DNA of 64,000 bases, from positions 131,611 through 195,610 of the forward strand of contig NZ_MHXN01000007.1 of assembly GCF_001824475.1 (NCBI RefSeq), read 5' to 3'. This DNA is from Phenylobacterium sp. RIFCSPHIGHO2_01_FULL_69_31. Its GTDB lineage: Bacteria; Pseudomonadota; Alphaproteobacteria; Caulobacterales; Caulobacteraceae. Below the pieces are notes generated by a model that made no database searches, was not told the DNA's origin, and saw nothing but the letters and a program-made list of their open reading frames with translations. Shown piece after piece: positions 9,274 through 19,379 of this stretch. The position numbers and the translations under genes are program-made. How positions within the stretch are numbered: the first letter of the stretch is position 1; the number at the start of each line of letters is the position of its first letter.

Positions 9274-10344
9274 TCAGGAGGCGCCCACCAGCTCGCGCTG
9301 GCGCGCACCTTCCGACGCCGTCGGGAGCAGCCGCTCGGCGATCTGGACCGCGTTGAGCGCGGCGCCCTTCAGGAGCTGGTCGCCGGCCACGAACAGCGCC
9401 AGCGACCGGCCCGTGGGATCGCCCAGGTCGCGGCGGACCCGGCCGACCAGGACGTCGCCCTGCCCCTCCGCCTCGCACGGCATGGGGAAGTGGTTGCGCG
9501 CCCGATCGTCGATGACCCGCACGCCAGGCGCGGCCGCCAGGACTTCGCGCGCCAGGTCGGGATCCACCGGGCGGTCGAACTCGAGCGTCAGCGCGATGGC
9601 GTGGGCGCGCAGCACGGGCACGCGGATGCAGGTGACCCCGATCGGCAGGTCAGGCGTGTCGAGGATGCGGCGGCATTCCTCGATCACCTTCAGTTCCTCG
9701 CCGTTGTAGCCGCTCTCGGGATCGACGTCGGCGTTGTGGCTGAACAGGTTGAAGGCGTAGGGGTGCGGCAGGACCTGGGGCGCGAACGGCCGGCCGGCCA
9801 GCGCGGCCTCGGTGGAAGCGCGGAGCTCCTCCATGGCGGCAGCGCCGGCGCCCGAGGCGGCCTGGTAGGTCGCCATCTGCACGCGCTTCAGATTGAAGGC
9901 GCGGGCCAGAGGCGCCATCGCCACAGCGGCGATGATCGCCACGCAGTTGGGGTTGGCGACGATGCCGTGGTGCTCTGCCAGCGCCTCGGCGTTCACCTCG
10001 GGCACCACCAGCGGGCAGTCCGGATCCATGCGGAAGGCCGAAGAATTGTCCACCACCACCGCGCCGGCGGCCACGGCCTTGGGTCCGTAGACCTTGGACA
10101 GGCCGCTCCCCGCCGAGAACAGGGCGAGGTCCACGCCCTCGAAGCTTTCGTCGCCCAGCGCCTCGACGACCAGGGTCTGGCCCCTGAAGGCGATCTCGCG
10201 GCCCGCCGAGCGCGGCGAGGCCAGCAGCTTCAGGCTGGACAGCGGGAAGCCGCGCTGCTCCAGGCAGCGGACAATCTCGACACCGACGGCGCCGGTGGCG
10301 CCGACGATGGCGACGCGGGGATTTGCGGGAAGGGAATGCGGCAT
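9274..10344 (-). CDS. asd: aspartate-semialdehyde dehydrogenase
   Basis: Second step of the aspartate pathway: reduces L-aspartyl-4-phosphate to aspartate semialdehyde, precursor of Thr, Met, Ile, Lys and diaminopimelate. From the ATG at 10344 the protein is 356 residues. Visible: NADP fold GATGAVGVEIVRCLEQRGFP, the phosphate-binding DNSSAFRMD, the catalytic Cys134 in IVANPNCVAIIAA, GAGAAAMEEL and the C-terminal DQLLKGAALNAVQIAE. The C-terminus runs about ten residues past the usual end. Upstream lies a Thr-rich leader frame with alternative hairpins, so expression may be controlled by threonyl-tRNA supply. Confidence 0.97.
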   Translation of the reverse strand: MPHSLPANPRVAIVGATGAVGVEIVRCLEQRGFPLSSLKLLASPRSAGREIAFRGQTLVVEALGDESFEGVDLALFSAGSGLSKVYGPKAVAAGAVVVDNSSAFRMDPDCPLVVPEVNAEALAEHHGIVANPNCVAIIAAVAMAPLARAFNLKRVQMATYQAASGAGAAAMEELRASTEAALAGRPFAPQVLPHPYAFNLFSHNADVDPESGYNGEELKVIEECRRILDTPDLPIGVTCIRVPVLRAHAIALTLEFDRPVDPDLAREVLAAAPGVRVIDDRARNHFPMPCEAEGQGDVLVGRVRRDLGDPTGRSLALFVAGDQLLKGAALNAVQIAERLLPTASEGARQRELVGAS

Positions 10345-10390
10345 GGCTCTACGTCTCCTGGTTTGCGGAGGCGCGAGGTCTGGCTTCTCG

Positions 10391-10424
10391 GAAGAGGCTG
10401 CCCCGCGCGTCGGCGGGGCTCTTC
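10391..10424 (-). terminator. candidate attenuator hairpin before asd
   Basis: Minus-strand hairpin with GAAGAG and CCCCGC on the 5' arm pairing with GCGGGG and CTCTTC on the 3' arm. In plus coordinates 10413-10418 pairs with 10401-10406 and 10419-10424 with 10391-10396, with a four-base bulge (10397-10400) and a six-base loop, 12 pairs in all. It is not followed by a T tract. It lies 16 bases after the stop of the Thr-rich leader and 47 bases before asd. Bases 10411-10419 are also perfectly complementary to 10465-10473 inside the leader, giving a mutually exclusive antiterminator helix. Confidence 0.55.
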
Positions 10425-10439
10425 GGGATCGTGCCGGCT

Positions 10440-10520
10440 CTAGACCACGCACGTACCCGTCGACGCCCCGCCGGAGCGGGTCGTTTTCAGGGTAATCGTA
10501 ATGGTCATGACAGCGGTCAT
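10440..10520 (-). CDS. putative threonine leader peptide for asd attenuation
   Basis: A 26-codon frame ATG (10520) to TAG (10440), 96 bases upstream of asd. It encodes MTAVMTITITLKTTRSGG followed by ASTGTCVV: eight Thr and two Ile codons, concentrated in codons 2-14, which resembles the E. coli thrL peptide in composition. A weak AGG sits 8-10 bases upstream of the first ATG; a second in-frame ATG is at 10508. The segment coding for the SGG part is perfectly complementary to an arm of the downstream hairpin. Stalling at Thr codons would leave that segment free to block the hairpin and allow asd transcription. Peptide and mechanism are inferred. Confidence 0.6.
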   Translation of the reverse strand: MTAVMTITITLKTTRSGGASTGTCVV

Positions 10521-10564
10521 CGCCGCGCCTGTAGCGGGCGCGGGCGTGACTGTAAAGCGTGCGG

Positions 10565-10987
10565 CTAGTTCGCGGCCGCGACGCCCCGGTGACCGGAGTC
10601 GACCGACCAGATCTTCTCGATGTTGTAGAAGCTGCGCACTTCCGGCCGGAACAGGTGGACGATCACATCGCCGGCGTCGATCAGCACCCAGTCGGCGCTG
10701 GGCATGCCTTCGACCCGGCACTTGCCGTAGCCGGCGTCCTTGAGGGCGCGCAGCAGGTGGTCGGCCATGGCGCCCACGTGACGGCCCGAACGGCCGGACG
10801 CGACGATGAGGCCGTCGGCCACCGGACTCTTGCCCTTGATGTCGATGAAGACAACGTCCTGGGCCTTGTCGTCTTCCAGGCGGGTGAGGATCAGGTCCTC
10901 CACCCCACCGTTGCGGCCTTGGACATCCAGCGAGGTCGCGGCGTCGGCCGGGGCCTCTTGCGCACGCGGCGCAGATTCAGCGTTCAG
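10565..10987 (-). CDS. rsfS: ribosome silencing factor RsfS
   Basis: Binds ribosomal protein uL14 and blocks subunit joining when nutrients are scarce. The core LILTRLEDDKAQDVVFIDIKG, then VASGRSGRHVGAMADHL, then SADWVLIDAGDVIVHLF is diagnostic. There is no ATG or TTG. A GTG at 10903 would give 112 residues but has no clear ribosome-binding site and leaves no N-terminal tail. A CTG at 10987 has AAGGAG (10996-11001) exactly eight bases upstream and adds 28 protein-like residues with no stop, so I chose CTG; GTG remains possible. Lies between nadD and asd. Confidence 0.88.
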   Translation of the reverse strand: MNAESAPRAQEAPADAATSLDVQGRNGGVEDLILTRLEDDKAQDVVFIDIKGKSPVADGLIVASGRSGRHVGAMADHLLRALKDAGYGKCRVEGMPSADWVLIDAGDVIVHLFRPEVRSFYNIEKIWSVDSGHRGVAAAN

Positions 10988-11100
10988 CGGGGTAACTCCT
11001 TTTGTCCTCGCTGGCCGACCCTATCACACGACAGGCCTTCGGTCAGCCGCCGTCACGAGACATCAAGCCGCAAGGGGGGGGCCGTGTTCCGCCAAGCGCA

Positions 11101-11751
11101 TCAGCGCGGCTTGCGAGCCCTGAGCGCCGTGGAGGACTGGAAGTTGAAACGGCCGAACAGGAAGACCCAGGCCGGGGTCTTCGACGTGGCCAGGCGGAAG
11201 GCGGAGCGGGTGGGCGTGCGAAAGCGCGCGAAGCGCTGCGCGGCCGGCGAGAAACGGCTCTTCAGCGAGATCCAGGGCCGCGACACCACCGCCACTGGCA
11301 CCTCGTGCATGATCTGTGTCCATCCCTTCCAGCGATGGAACGTCGCCAGGCTGTCGGCGCCCATGATCCAGACGAAATGGACGCCGGGATAACGCGCCTT
11401 CAGCGCCCGGATGGTGTCGATGGTGTAGTTCGACCCCAGCCGGGTCTCCACGGCCGAGACGATCATGCCAGGCCCCTGGGCCAGCGCCCTGGCGCCGGCG
11501 ATCCGTTCGGCAAGGTCCGCGGTCTCGTGCCGCGACTTCAGGGGGTTCTGCGGCGAGACCAACCAGATGACCCGGTCGAGCCCCAGACGGCGCTTGGCCG
11601 TCTCCGCCACGTGCGCGTGACCGTCGTGGGCCGGGTTGAACGAGCCGCCGTAGAGCCCGACCTTCATGCCGGGGGTGAGGCTGAAGCCCAGCCGCTGCGC
11701 CTGGGGGCGGCCGGCGACGGGCGCGCGGCGCGCCGGACCTGCGAACCACAT
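11101..11751 (-). CDS. nadD: nicotinate-nucleotide adenylyltransferase
   Basis: Adenylates nicotinate mononucleotide to deamido-NAD in NAD synthesis. 216 residues. The nucleotidyltransferase signature GGSFNPAHDGHAH lies near residues 35-47, followed by WLVSPQNPLK, the NYTIDTIRAL substrate segment and WIMGADSLATFHRWKGW. The final SxTxIR motif of the family is degenerate here (FNFQSSTALRARK). The ATG at 11751 gives an unusual basic extension of about 28 residues; MKVGLYGG could be an internal start. The start is nine bases after the proA-like stop, so it is in the same operon. Confidence 0.94.
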   Translation of the reverse strand: MWFAGPARRAPVAGRPQAQRLGFSLTPGMKVGLYGGSFNPAHDGHAHVAETAKRRLGLDRVIWLVSPQNPLKSRHETADLAERIAGARALAQGPGMIVSAVETRLGSNYTIDTIRALKARYPGVHFVWIMGADSLATFHRWKGWTQIMHEVPVAVVSRPWISLKSRFSPAAQRFARFRTPTRSAFRLATSKTPAWVFLFGRFNFQSSTALRARKPR

Positions 11752-11760
11752 CCGCTCAGG

Positions 11761-13329
11761 TCACCGGGCGCGGGGCGGGGTGGGCGCGCCCCCGCGGTCG
11801 AGGTGGGGGTCGGCTTGCCGGACGCGCGCGCGGACCGTGAACACCCCGTCGCCGGCAAGCACGCCGCCGCGGGCGAACAGCCGCCCGTTCTCCCAGTTGG
11901 ACAGGCCCAGCTCAGGGCGGTTCAGCGCGTACTGACCGTCCACCCAGCGGGTGAAGCCATCGCCGACAAACGGCGCATCGATGGTGGCGTAGAAGCGCTC
12001 GTGTGCGCCGAGATCCTCGGAGATCAGGGCGGCGGCGAAGCGTGGGCTGAAGGCGTTGAACAGGGCGACCGCCTCGGCCGCGTCGTCCACGATCTTCAGG
12101 CTGACCTCGGGGGTCTCCTCCCACTCCCACTCGCGGCCGAGGTCCGCATCGGCGATAGGCTCGGCCAGCGGCTCCTCGACAGGGCCCTCCGCCCGGATGA
12201 CCGTGGCGCGGGCCGTGCGCCAGCGCTCCGGCAGTCGGTCGAAATCCGCCTCGGCGATGTGCAGCTTGCAGCCGCGACGCCGCTCGCCCGCCCGCTCAAG
12301 CGCCTCAAGGAACACCGGGACCAGCCGGTCCGCCGCCTCGCGCACGATGCAGCAGACGTTGAGCGTGTTGCAGACCTTGCGATCCAGCGAGTGATAGACG
12401 GCGGCGTAGAACCGGTCGGAATCGGCGGTGGCGTCGGCGACCATCCAGGCGCCCCCCGTACCGTGCAGGCTGACCGGCGTGCCGGCCTGCCGCGCGATGG
12501 CGCCCAGTTGGCTGACCGCCGGGCCCGATCCGCGCGCCACGGCCAGGGCCAGGCGGCTGTCGGCGAACATGGCCCAGCCGGCGGCATGGGCGGCGCTGTC
12601 GACCAGCACCGCCGCACCCTCCGGCAGGCCCGCCGCGTCCAGCGCCGGGTCCAGCGCCTCGGCCACGATGGCCCGCGCCGTGCCCAGGGCGTCTGACCCG
12701 ATGCGGAAGACGACGGTGTTGCCCGCCCGGATCACCCCGGTGGCGTCGGCGAAGACGTTGGGCCGGCCCTCGAACACGAAGCCCGTGACGCCCAGCGGCG
12801 CCATGACCTGTTCCACCGACCAGCCCGTATGGCGCACCGTCTCCAGCACCCGGCCGCGCGGTGGCTCGGCGTCGCGCCAGGCGCGCAGGCCAGCGACCAT
12901 GTCGGCCCGCATAGCGTCGGTGGCGATCAGGCGGGTGGTGGAGCGGCCGCGGGCCCTGGCGCTTTCCACGTCCGTGGCGTTGGCGGCCGCTATGGCGGCC
13001 CAGACCGCATCGTCCTCCAGCCTGGCGGCGAACGCCTCGAAGAAGGCGGTGATGGCGGCGTCCGAGACCTCGCTCATCCGCGCGAAGGCGGCGACCGCGC
13101 GCCCGACGGCGGCCTCGGCGGCGGCATGCTCCCGAGCGGGAATATGCAGCAGGTCACCGGTGTCCTGCACCACCACCAGGCGGTCGCCGGGCCGGAACGC
13201 CGCGGCGAGCTCGGGCGTCACGAGGGCGACACGGTCACCTGCGAAAGGTATCGCCTGACCGGGTGCGAGCGCTTCCAGCCGTCCGGTCCGGACGGGCTGC
13301 GCCTCCCTGCCTGACGAACTGCCGTCCAC
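11761..13329 (-). CDS. proA: glutamate-5-semialdehyde dehydrogenase-like protein with N-terminal extension
   Basis: NADP-dependent reductase of gamma-glutamyl phosphate, second step of proline synthesis, placed directly after proB. 522 residues from GTG at 13329, against about 420 for normal ProA. The ProA-like core begins around residue 86 (MSEVSDAAITAFFEA); FEGRPNVFADATGVIRAGN and the catalytic Cys320 in LDRKVCNTLN are visible. The first 85 residues look like real protein but match no domain I know. The C-terminal region (EWEWEETPEVSLKIVDD) also differs from standard ProA. A diverged ProA is the best call; another acyl-phosphate reductase is possible. Confidence 0.8.
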   Translation of the reverse strand: MDGSSSGREAQPVRTGRLEALAPGQAIPFAGDRVALVTPELAAAFRPGDRLVVVQDTGDLLHIPAREHAAAEAAVGRAVAAFARMSEVSDAAITAFFEAFAARLEDDAVWAAIAAANATDVESARARGRSTTRLIATDAMRADMVAGLRAWRDAEPPRGRVLETVRHTGWSVEQVMAPLGVTGFVFEGRPNVFADATGVIRAGNTVVFRIGSDALGTARAIVAEALDPALDAAGLPEGAAVLVDSAAHAAGWAMFADSRLALAVARGSGPAVSQLGAIARQAGTPVSLHGTGGAWMVADATADSDRFYAAVYHSLDRKVCNTLNVCCIVREAADRLVPVFLEALERAGERRRGCKLHIAEADFDRLPERWRTARATVIRAEGPVEEPLAEPIADADLGREWEWEETPEVSLKIVDDAAEAVALFNAFSPRFAAALISEDLGAHERFYATIDAPFVGDGFTRWVDGQYALNRPELGLSNWENGRLFARGGVLAGDGVFTVRARVRQADPHLDRGGAPTPPRAR

Positions 13330-13389
13330 CCTAACGACCCCATTTGCTCAGGTTGAGCCTTACTCCCTACGCCCCCCGGGCGGCGGGGG

Positions 13390-16093
<2,704 letters not shown>

Positions 16094-16112
16094 CGGCGTT
16101 CGCTTACCAGTC

Positions 16113-16649
16113 CTACGCCAGCCAGACCATCATGCGGGTGGGCACGGCCTGGCCGTTTCGGCCTGCGCAGGGACGGGGCTCGACGTCGCCGGTGTAGAGG
16201 AAGCCGGCCTTGCACAGCACCTGGCTCGAGGCGCGGTTGTCGGCGAAGTGGCCGGCCCACACCACGTTGCGGCGCCAGTCCCCCTTGGCCCAGCGCAGGG
16301 CGCCCGTCACCGCCTCGGTAGCGTAGCCGCGGCCCCAGAACGGGCGGCCGAACCAGTAGCCGAGCTCGGATCGGCCGGGCGCGCGCTCATGAAAGCCCAG
16401 CACGCCAACGACGCCGAACTGCCGGTGCTCCACGGCGAACACCGCCTCGGTGCGGGGATTCATCCGCGCCACCGAGCCTACGAAGGCTTCGGCGTCGTCC
16501 TGGCCATAGGGGTACGGCAGCCGCGAGGTCATCCCCGCCACGCCCAGGTCATTGGCCAGTTCGGCGATCGGGGCCACGTCGGCCGCGGTGGGCCCACGCA
16601 GCAGCAGCCGCTCGGTGGCGACCGCGGGTCTCACGTCCAGTGCACACAT
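16113..16649 (-). CDS. GNAT family N-acetyltransferase (RimJ/RimL type)
   Basis: 178-residue acetyltransferase of the RimJ/RimL branch. It starts with MCALDVRPAVATERLLLRGP, continues with GVLGFHERAPGRSELGYWF and the acetyl-CoA binding segment WGRGYATEAVTGALRWA, and ends with the family's KAGFLYTGDVEPRP. The substrate may be a ribosomal protein terminus or a small molecule; nothing in the sequence decides. A strong inverted repeat separates it from rpmA upstream, so it may have its own promoter before running into bioY. Confidence 0.9.
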   Translation of the reverse strand: MCALDVRPAVATERLLLRGPTAADVAPIAELANDLGVAGMTSRLPYPYGQDDAEAFVGSVARMNPRTEAVFAVEHRQFGVVGVLGFHERAPGRSELGYWFGRPFWGRGYATEAVTGALRWAKGDWRRNVVWAGHFADNRASSQVLCKAGFLYTGDVEPRPCAGRNGQAVPTRMMVWLA

Positions 16650-16689
16650 CTCGTACCTCCCGGCGCTCTGGCGGCGCCCTGAAACGACA

Positions 16690-16719
16690 GCGGGGAGCCC
16701 GGCTGACCGGACTCCCCGC
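16690..16719 (-). terminator. hairpin after rplU-rpmA
   Basis: Inverted repeat of 13 bases with one mismatch (GCGGGGAG... / ...CTCCCCGC) and a four-base loop, 67 bases beyond the rpmA stop. There is no T tract beyond a short GTTT, so it may act as a transcript end stabiliser or an atypical terminator. A second hairpin lies between it and rpmA. Confidence 0.5.
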
Positions 16720-16735
16720 GAAAGGTCGTCTTATG

Positions 16736-16770
16736 TCCGGTCCGCCTTAATCTGGTGAGGCGGAACCGGA
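16736..16770 (-). repeat. inverted repeat directly after rpmA
   Basis: Arms TCCGGTCCGCCT (from 16736) and AGGCGGAACCGGA (to 16770) can pair over about 12 bases with one bulged A, around a ten-base loop. It starts 15 bases beyond the rpmA stop and forms a tandem with the hairpin at 16690-16719. Together they probably define the 3' end of the rplU-rpmA transcript. Confidence 0.45.
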
Positions 16771-16785
16771 GAGAGGAGGGTCCGC

Positions 16786-17061
16786 CTATTCGGCTGCGAC
16801 GATCTTCTCGGCCGGGACCACCGTGGCGTAGGTTCGGTTCTTCGCCTTGGTCACGAACCGCACCGCGCCGGTCACGAGCGCGAAGAGGGTATGGTCCTTG
16901 CCCATGCCCACGTTCTCGCCCGGCCAGAACTTGGTGCCGCGCTGACGCACGATGATCGAACCGGCGTTGATGGCTTCGCCGCCGAACTTCTTCACGCCGA
17001 GGCGCCGACCAGCCGAGTCGCGGCCGTTGCGCGACGAACCACCGGATTTCTTGTGAGCCAT
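16786..17061 (-). CDS. rpmA: 50S ribosomal protein bL27
   Basis: 91-residue bL27 starting [20 protein letters not shown], the classic N-terminus whose tail reaches the peptidyl transferase centre. [21 protein letters not shown] and [15 protein letters not shown] follow. No cleavable N-terminal extension of the Firmicutes type is present. It lies 34 bases after rplU, the standard rplU-rpmA pair. Two inverted repeats after the stop probably end the transcript. Confidence 0.98.
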   Translation of the reverse strand: MAHKKSGGSSRNGRDSAGRRLGVKKFGGEAINAGSIIVRQRGTKFWPGENVGMGKDHTLFALVTGAVRFVTKAKNRTYATVVPAEKIVAAE

Positions 17062-17095
17062 AGGTCGCTCCTGTCCTTAACTGATCGCCGCCCGA

Positions 17096-17755
17096 TTACT
17101 CGGCGGCGTCGTCCTTCTTGGCGGCGGCCTTCTTCGGCGCCGCGGCTTTCTTTTCGCCGGCTTCGGCCTTGGGAGCCGCGGCCTTCTTCGGCGCGGCGGC
17201 CTTGGCTTCGGTCTCGACCGGAGCGTTCACCTGAGCGGCGGCGGCGGCTTCCTCGACCACGTCGGCCTTCGGAGCCTTGGCCTTGGCGGCGGGCTTCTCG
17301 GCCTTGGCCGCCGGGGCGGCCGCGCCGGCCTTCAGGGCCTTCTTCGAGACGTTGAGGGTCGCGAAGTCCAGGCCGCGGGCGCGGGCGTCGAGCTCGGCCT
17401 TGGTGGTCAGGCTGACCGTGCCGTCCCACTTGGTCTCCTTGCCGCCGGCGGTGATGCCGGTGACCTGAAGAACCGTCTCGGCCTGGCGGTGACCGCGGGT
17501 GCGGCGATAGCCCTGGCGACGGATCTTCTTGAAGATCTTCACCTTCTCGCCCTTGCGGGTCTCGATCAGGGTCGCGGCGACCGAGGCGCCGGCCACGAGG
17601 GGCGCGCCCACCGTGACAGCTTCGCCATCGCCCAGCATCAGCACGTCGCCGAACGCCACGGCCGCGCCGGGTTCGCCTTCGAGCTTCTCGACAACCAGGA
17701 TGTCACCAGGCTGGACCCGGTACTGCTTGCCGCCGGTCTTGATCACCGCGTACAT
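17096..17755 (-). CDS. rplU: 50S ribosomal protein bL21 with long Ala/Lys-rich tail
   Basis: The bL21 body is residues 1-100: MYAVIKTGGKQYRVQPGDIL, FKKIRRQGYRRTRGHRQ. The protein is 219 residues, roughly twice the bacterial norm, because of a C-terminal extension of low complexity dominated by Ala, Lys, Pro and Glu (APKKAAAPK-like units repeated). Residues 105-140 (ETKWDGTVSLTTKAELDARA) look folded, and the tail after about 145 does not. Long L21 tails occur in alphaproteobacteria; the job of the tail is unknown. Cotranscribed with rpmA. A GCCCGC/GCGGGC hairpin in the 5' leader could be regulatory. Confidence 0.95.
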   Translation of the reverse strand: MYAVIKTGGKQYRVQPGDILVVEKLEGEPGAAVAFGDVLMLGDGEAVTVGAPLVAGASVAATLIETRKGEKVKIFKKIRRQGYRRTRGHRQAETVLQVTGITAGGKETKWDGTVSLTTKAELDARARGLDFATLNVSKKALKAGAAAPAAKAEKPAAKAKAPKADVVEEAAAAAQVNAPVETEAKAAAPKKAAAPKAEAGEKKAAAPKKAAAKKDDAAE

Positions 17756-17969
17756 CGTTCGCGCCTTCGGAGTAGATATGCAAAACGGAATGCGCCCGCA
17801 GGAGAGCCCGCGGGCGAGAGGTGGGGCGTTATATACGCCGAAGGCCGAGAGTCAACGGCGGGCTGGGGATTGGCGGCGCCGGGCGGCCAGTTCGGTGCGC
17901 CGAGGCCTGCGATGGCAAATGATGCGGCTCGACCCAAGTCGGAAGTTCGGTGCGTCCGCCTGGCGCCGT

Positions 17970-18920
17970 TTATCGTGTGAGGGAAGGTCGGCTTCCTGCA
18001 TCTAACCCATCGATGTCGGCGACAGCCTGCCCACCGTGGCGACGCGCGAAGTCGATAAATGCCTTGAACGCAGCGGTCGGGTTGCGCCGACTAGGGTAAT
18101 AGAGGCTCAAGGGCGGCAGCGTCGGCGTCCAGTCCTCAAGCACACGGACAAGGCGGCCTGCATCGATGTCGTCTCGCACGTCGGACTCCATCGCCAGGGT
18201 GAGACCAACGGACGCCAGCGCCGCGGTCCGGGCGAGGCTCGCTTCGTCGAGAGTAAGACCGCCTTCCACGTCGATATGGACCGCCTCCCCATCCTTCTCT
18301 AACGGCCAGCGATAGATCGCGCCATTGGGAAGCCGGACGCGGAGACAGGTGTGCGCGGTGAGGTCCTGCGGAATCTTTGGCGTCCCGCGCGCCTCCAGAT
18401 AGCTCGGCGCGCCAACCACCACATTGCGCCGGGCGCCACCCAGCGGCAGGGAGATCATGTCGACGGGCACCAGGTCTTCGCTGCGCACGCCAAGATCGAA
18501 GCCGCCGGCCACGATGTCCACCAGGCGCCCCTCCGTGACGATGTCGATATGGACCTGGGGGTGCAGGCGCTGGAACGGCAAGACGAGCGAGGAAAAGATC
18601 TCGCGCGCCGCCGTTGGAAAGGCGTTGATGCGCAGCGTGCCGGATGGCGTGGCCTGCTGGGAGCGGGCAGCCTCCATCGCCTCATGAATGTCGCGGACGG
18701 CGGGAGCGACCTGGTCGACGAACCGCTGACCGGCCTCGGTAAGGGACACGCTTCGCGTCGTGCGATTGAAAAGTCGTACGCCGAGCGCGCGCTCCAGCTT
18801 TCCGACCGCGTTGCTGAGGGCCGTGGTCGAGACCCCGAGCTCAACCGCCGCCGCACGGAATTTTCCCCGCCGGGCGACCATGAGAACGGCGTCCAGCTCA
18901 GTCAGGCTATGCTGCGCCAT
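17970..18920 (-). CDS. LysR family transcriptional regulator
   Basis: 316 residues from the ATG at 18920. The N-terminal winged helix reads [20 protein letters not shown] then [26 protein letters not shown], typical of the group that regulates neighbouring oxidoreductases. The C-terminal effector domain (about residues 95-300) is complete. An in-frame ATG at 18980 would add 20 residues but lacks a ribosome-binding site and would include DNA-site-like repeats. It is divergent from the NTF2-like/SDR pair and probably controls it. Two direct copies of TTGTCCCGAT in the spacer are candidate operators. Confidence 0.92.
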   Translation of the reverse strand: MAQHSLTELDAVLMVARRGKFRAAAVELGVSTTALSNAVGKLERALGVRLFNRTTRSVSLTEAGQRFVDQVAPAVRDIHEAMEAARSQQATPSGTLRINAFPTAAREIFSSLVLPFQRLHPQVHIDIVTEGRLVDIVAGGFDLGVRSEDLVPVDMISLPLGGARRNVVVGAPSYLEARGTPKIPQDLTAHTCLRVRLPNGAIYRWPLEKDGEAVHIDVEGGLTLDEASLARTAALASVGLTLAMESDVRDDIDAGRLVRVLEDWTPTLPPLSLYYPSRRNPTAAFKAFIDFARRHGGQAVADIDGLDAGSRPSLTR

Positions 18921-18961
18921 TGTCCCGATATCCGCGATGAGTCGTCCTGTTTTGTCCCGAT
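18920..18961. promoter_or_regulatory. direct repeats in LysR/SDR divergent spacer
   Basis: TTGTCCCGAT occurs at 18920-18929 and again at 18952-18961, 32 bases apart, which is three helical turns and places both copies on the same DNA face. They lie between the divergent LysR gene and the NTF2-like/SDR pair. Binding by the LysR protein is an inference from position only. Confidence 0.35.
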
Positions 18962-19049
18962 TATGCCTCCGCTTGTCCATGGCTAACTTGGCTGGCAAGC
19001 GCACCCGCCGCCGCTTCCGGTGGCGAACGCCGCAAGCAGGACAGGACCG

Positions 19050-19379
19050 ATGCCGCCCGAACTTCCCTCCCCGATCGCCGCCTACGTAGCGGCCAACGCT
19101 CAGCTCGATGTCGACGGCATGCTCCGGCCGTTCACGGCCGACGCCGTCCTCCGCGACAACGGCGCGGTCTTCAACGGCCGCGCTGAAATCCGCCGTCTGC
19201 TCGAAGACGCGGTCGTTCCCGCGAGGGCGATCTTCGCGCCGGAGACCGCGCATCAGGACGGCGGTCATGTCGTCGTCGAAGGCTCCGCCTACGGCGACTT
19301 TCCGGGAAGCCCGATCCGCTTCACCTATCGCTTCACGCTCGAAGGCGACGCCATCAAGGCTCTGGAGATCACGGCATGA
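19050..19379 (+). CDS. nuclear transport factor 2 / SnoaL-like protein
   Basis: 109 residues from the ATG at 19050 with AGGA just upstream. Sequence [20 protein letters not shown], then [24 protein letters not shown], is the N-terminal helix and strand pattern of NTF2-like SnoaL proteins; [19 protein letters not shown] is the closing beta sheet. Such small cone-shaped proteins act as isomerases, dehydratases or binding partners. Its stop overlaps the SDR start by four bases (ATGA), so the two are coupled and probably act on the same substrate. Confidence 0.88.
   Translation: MPPELPSPIAAYVAANAQLDVDGMLRPFTADAVLRDNGAVFNGRAEIRRLLEDAVVPARAIFAPETAHQDGGHVVVEGSAYGDFPGSPIRFTYRFTLEGDAIKALEITA

Noticed and set aside
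7786-10443. A plus-strand open frame of 885 codons opposite the amidase and asd
   Set aside because: Composition is that of a shadow frame (Arg, Gln, Gly, His repeats), and the opposite strand carries motif-complete amidase and asd genes.
17756-17850. A structured L21 leader RNA of the Firmicutes type
   Set aside because: Only one GCCCGC/GCGGGC hairpin is visible in the rplU leader; that is not enough to call a ribosomal protein leader motif.
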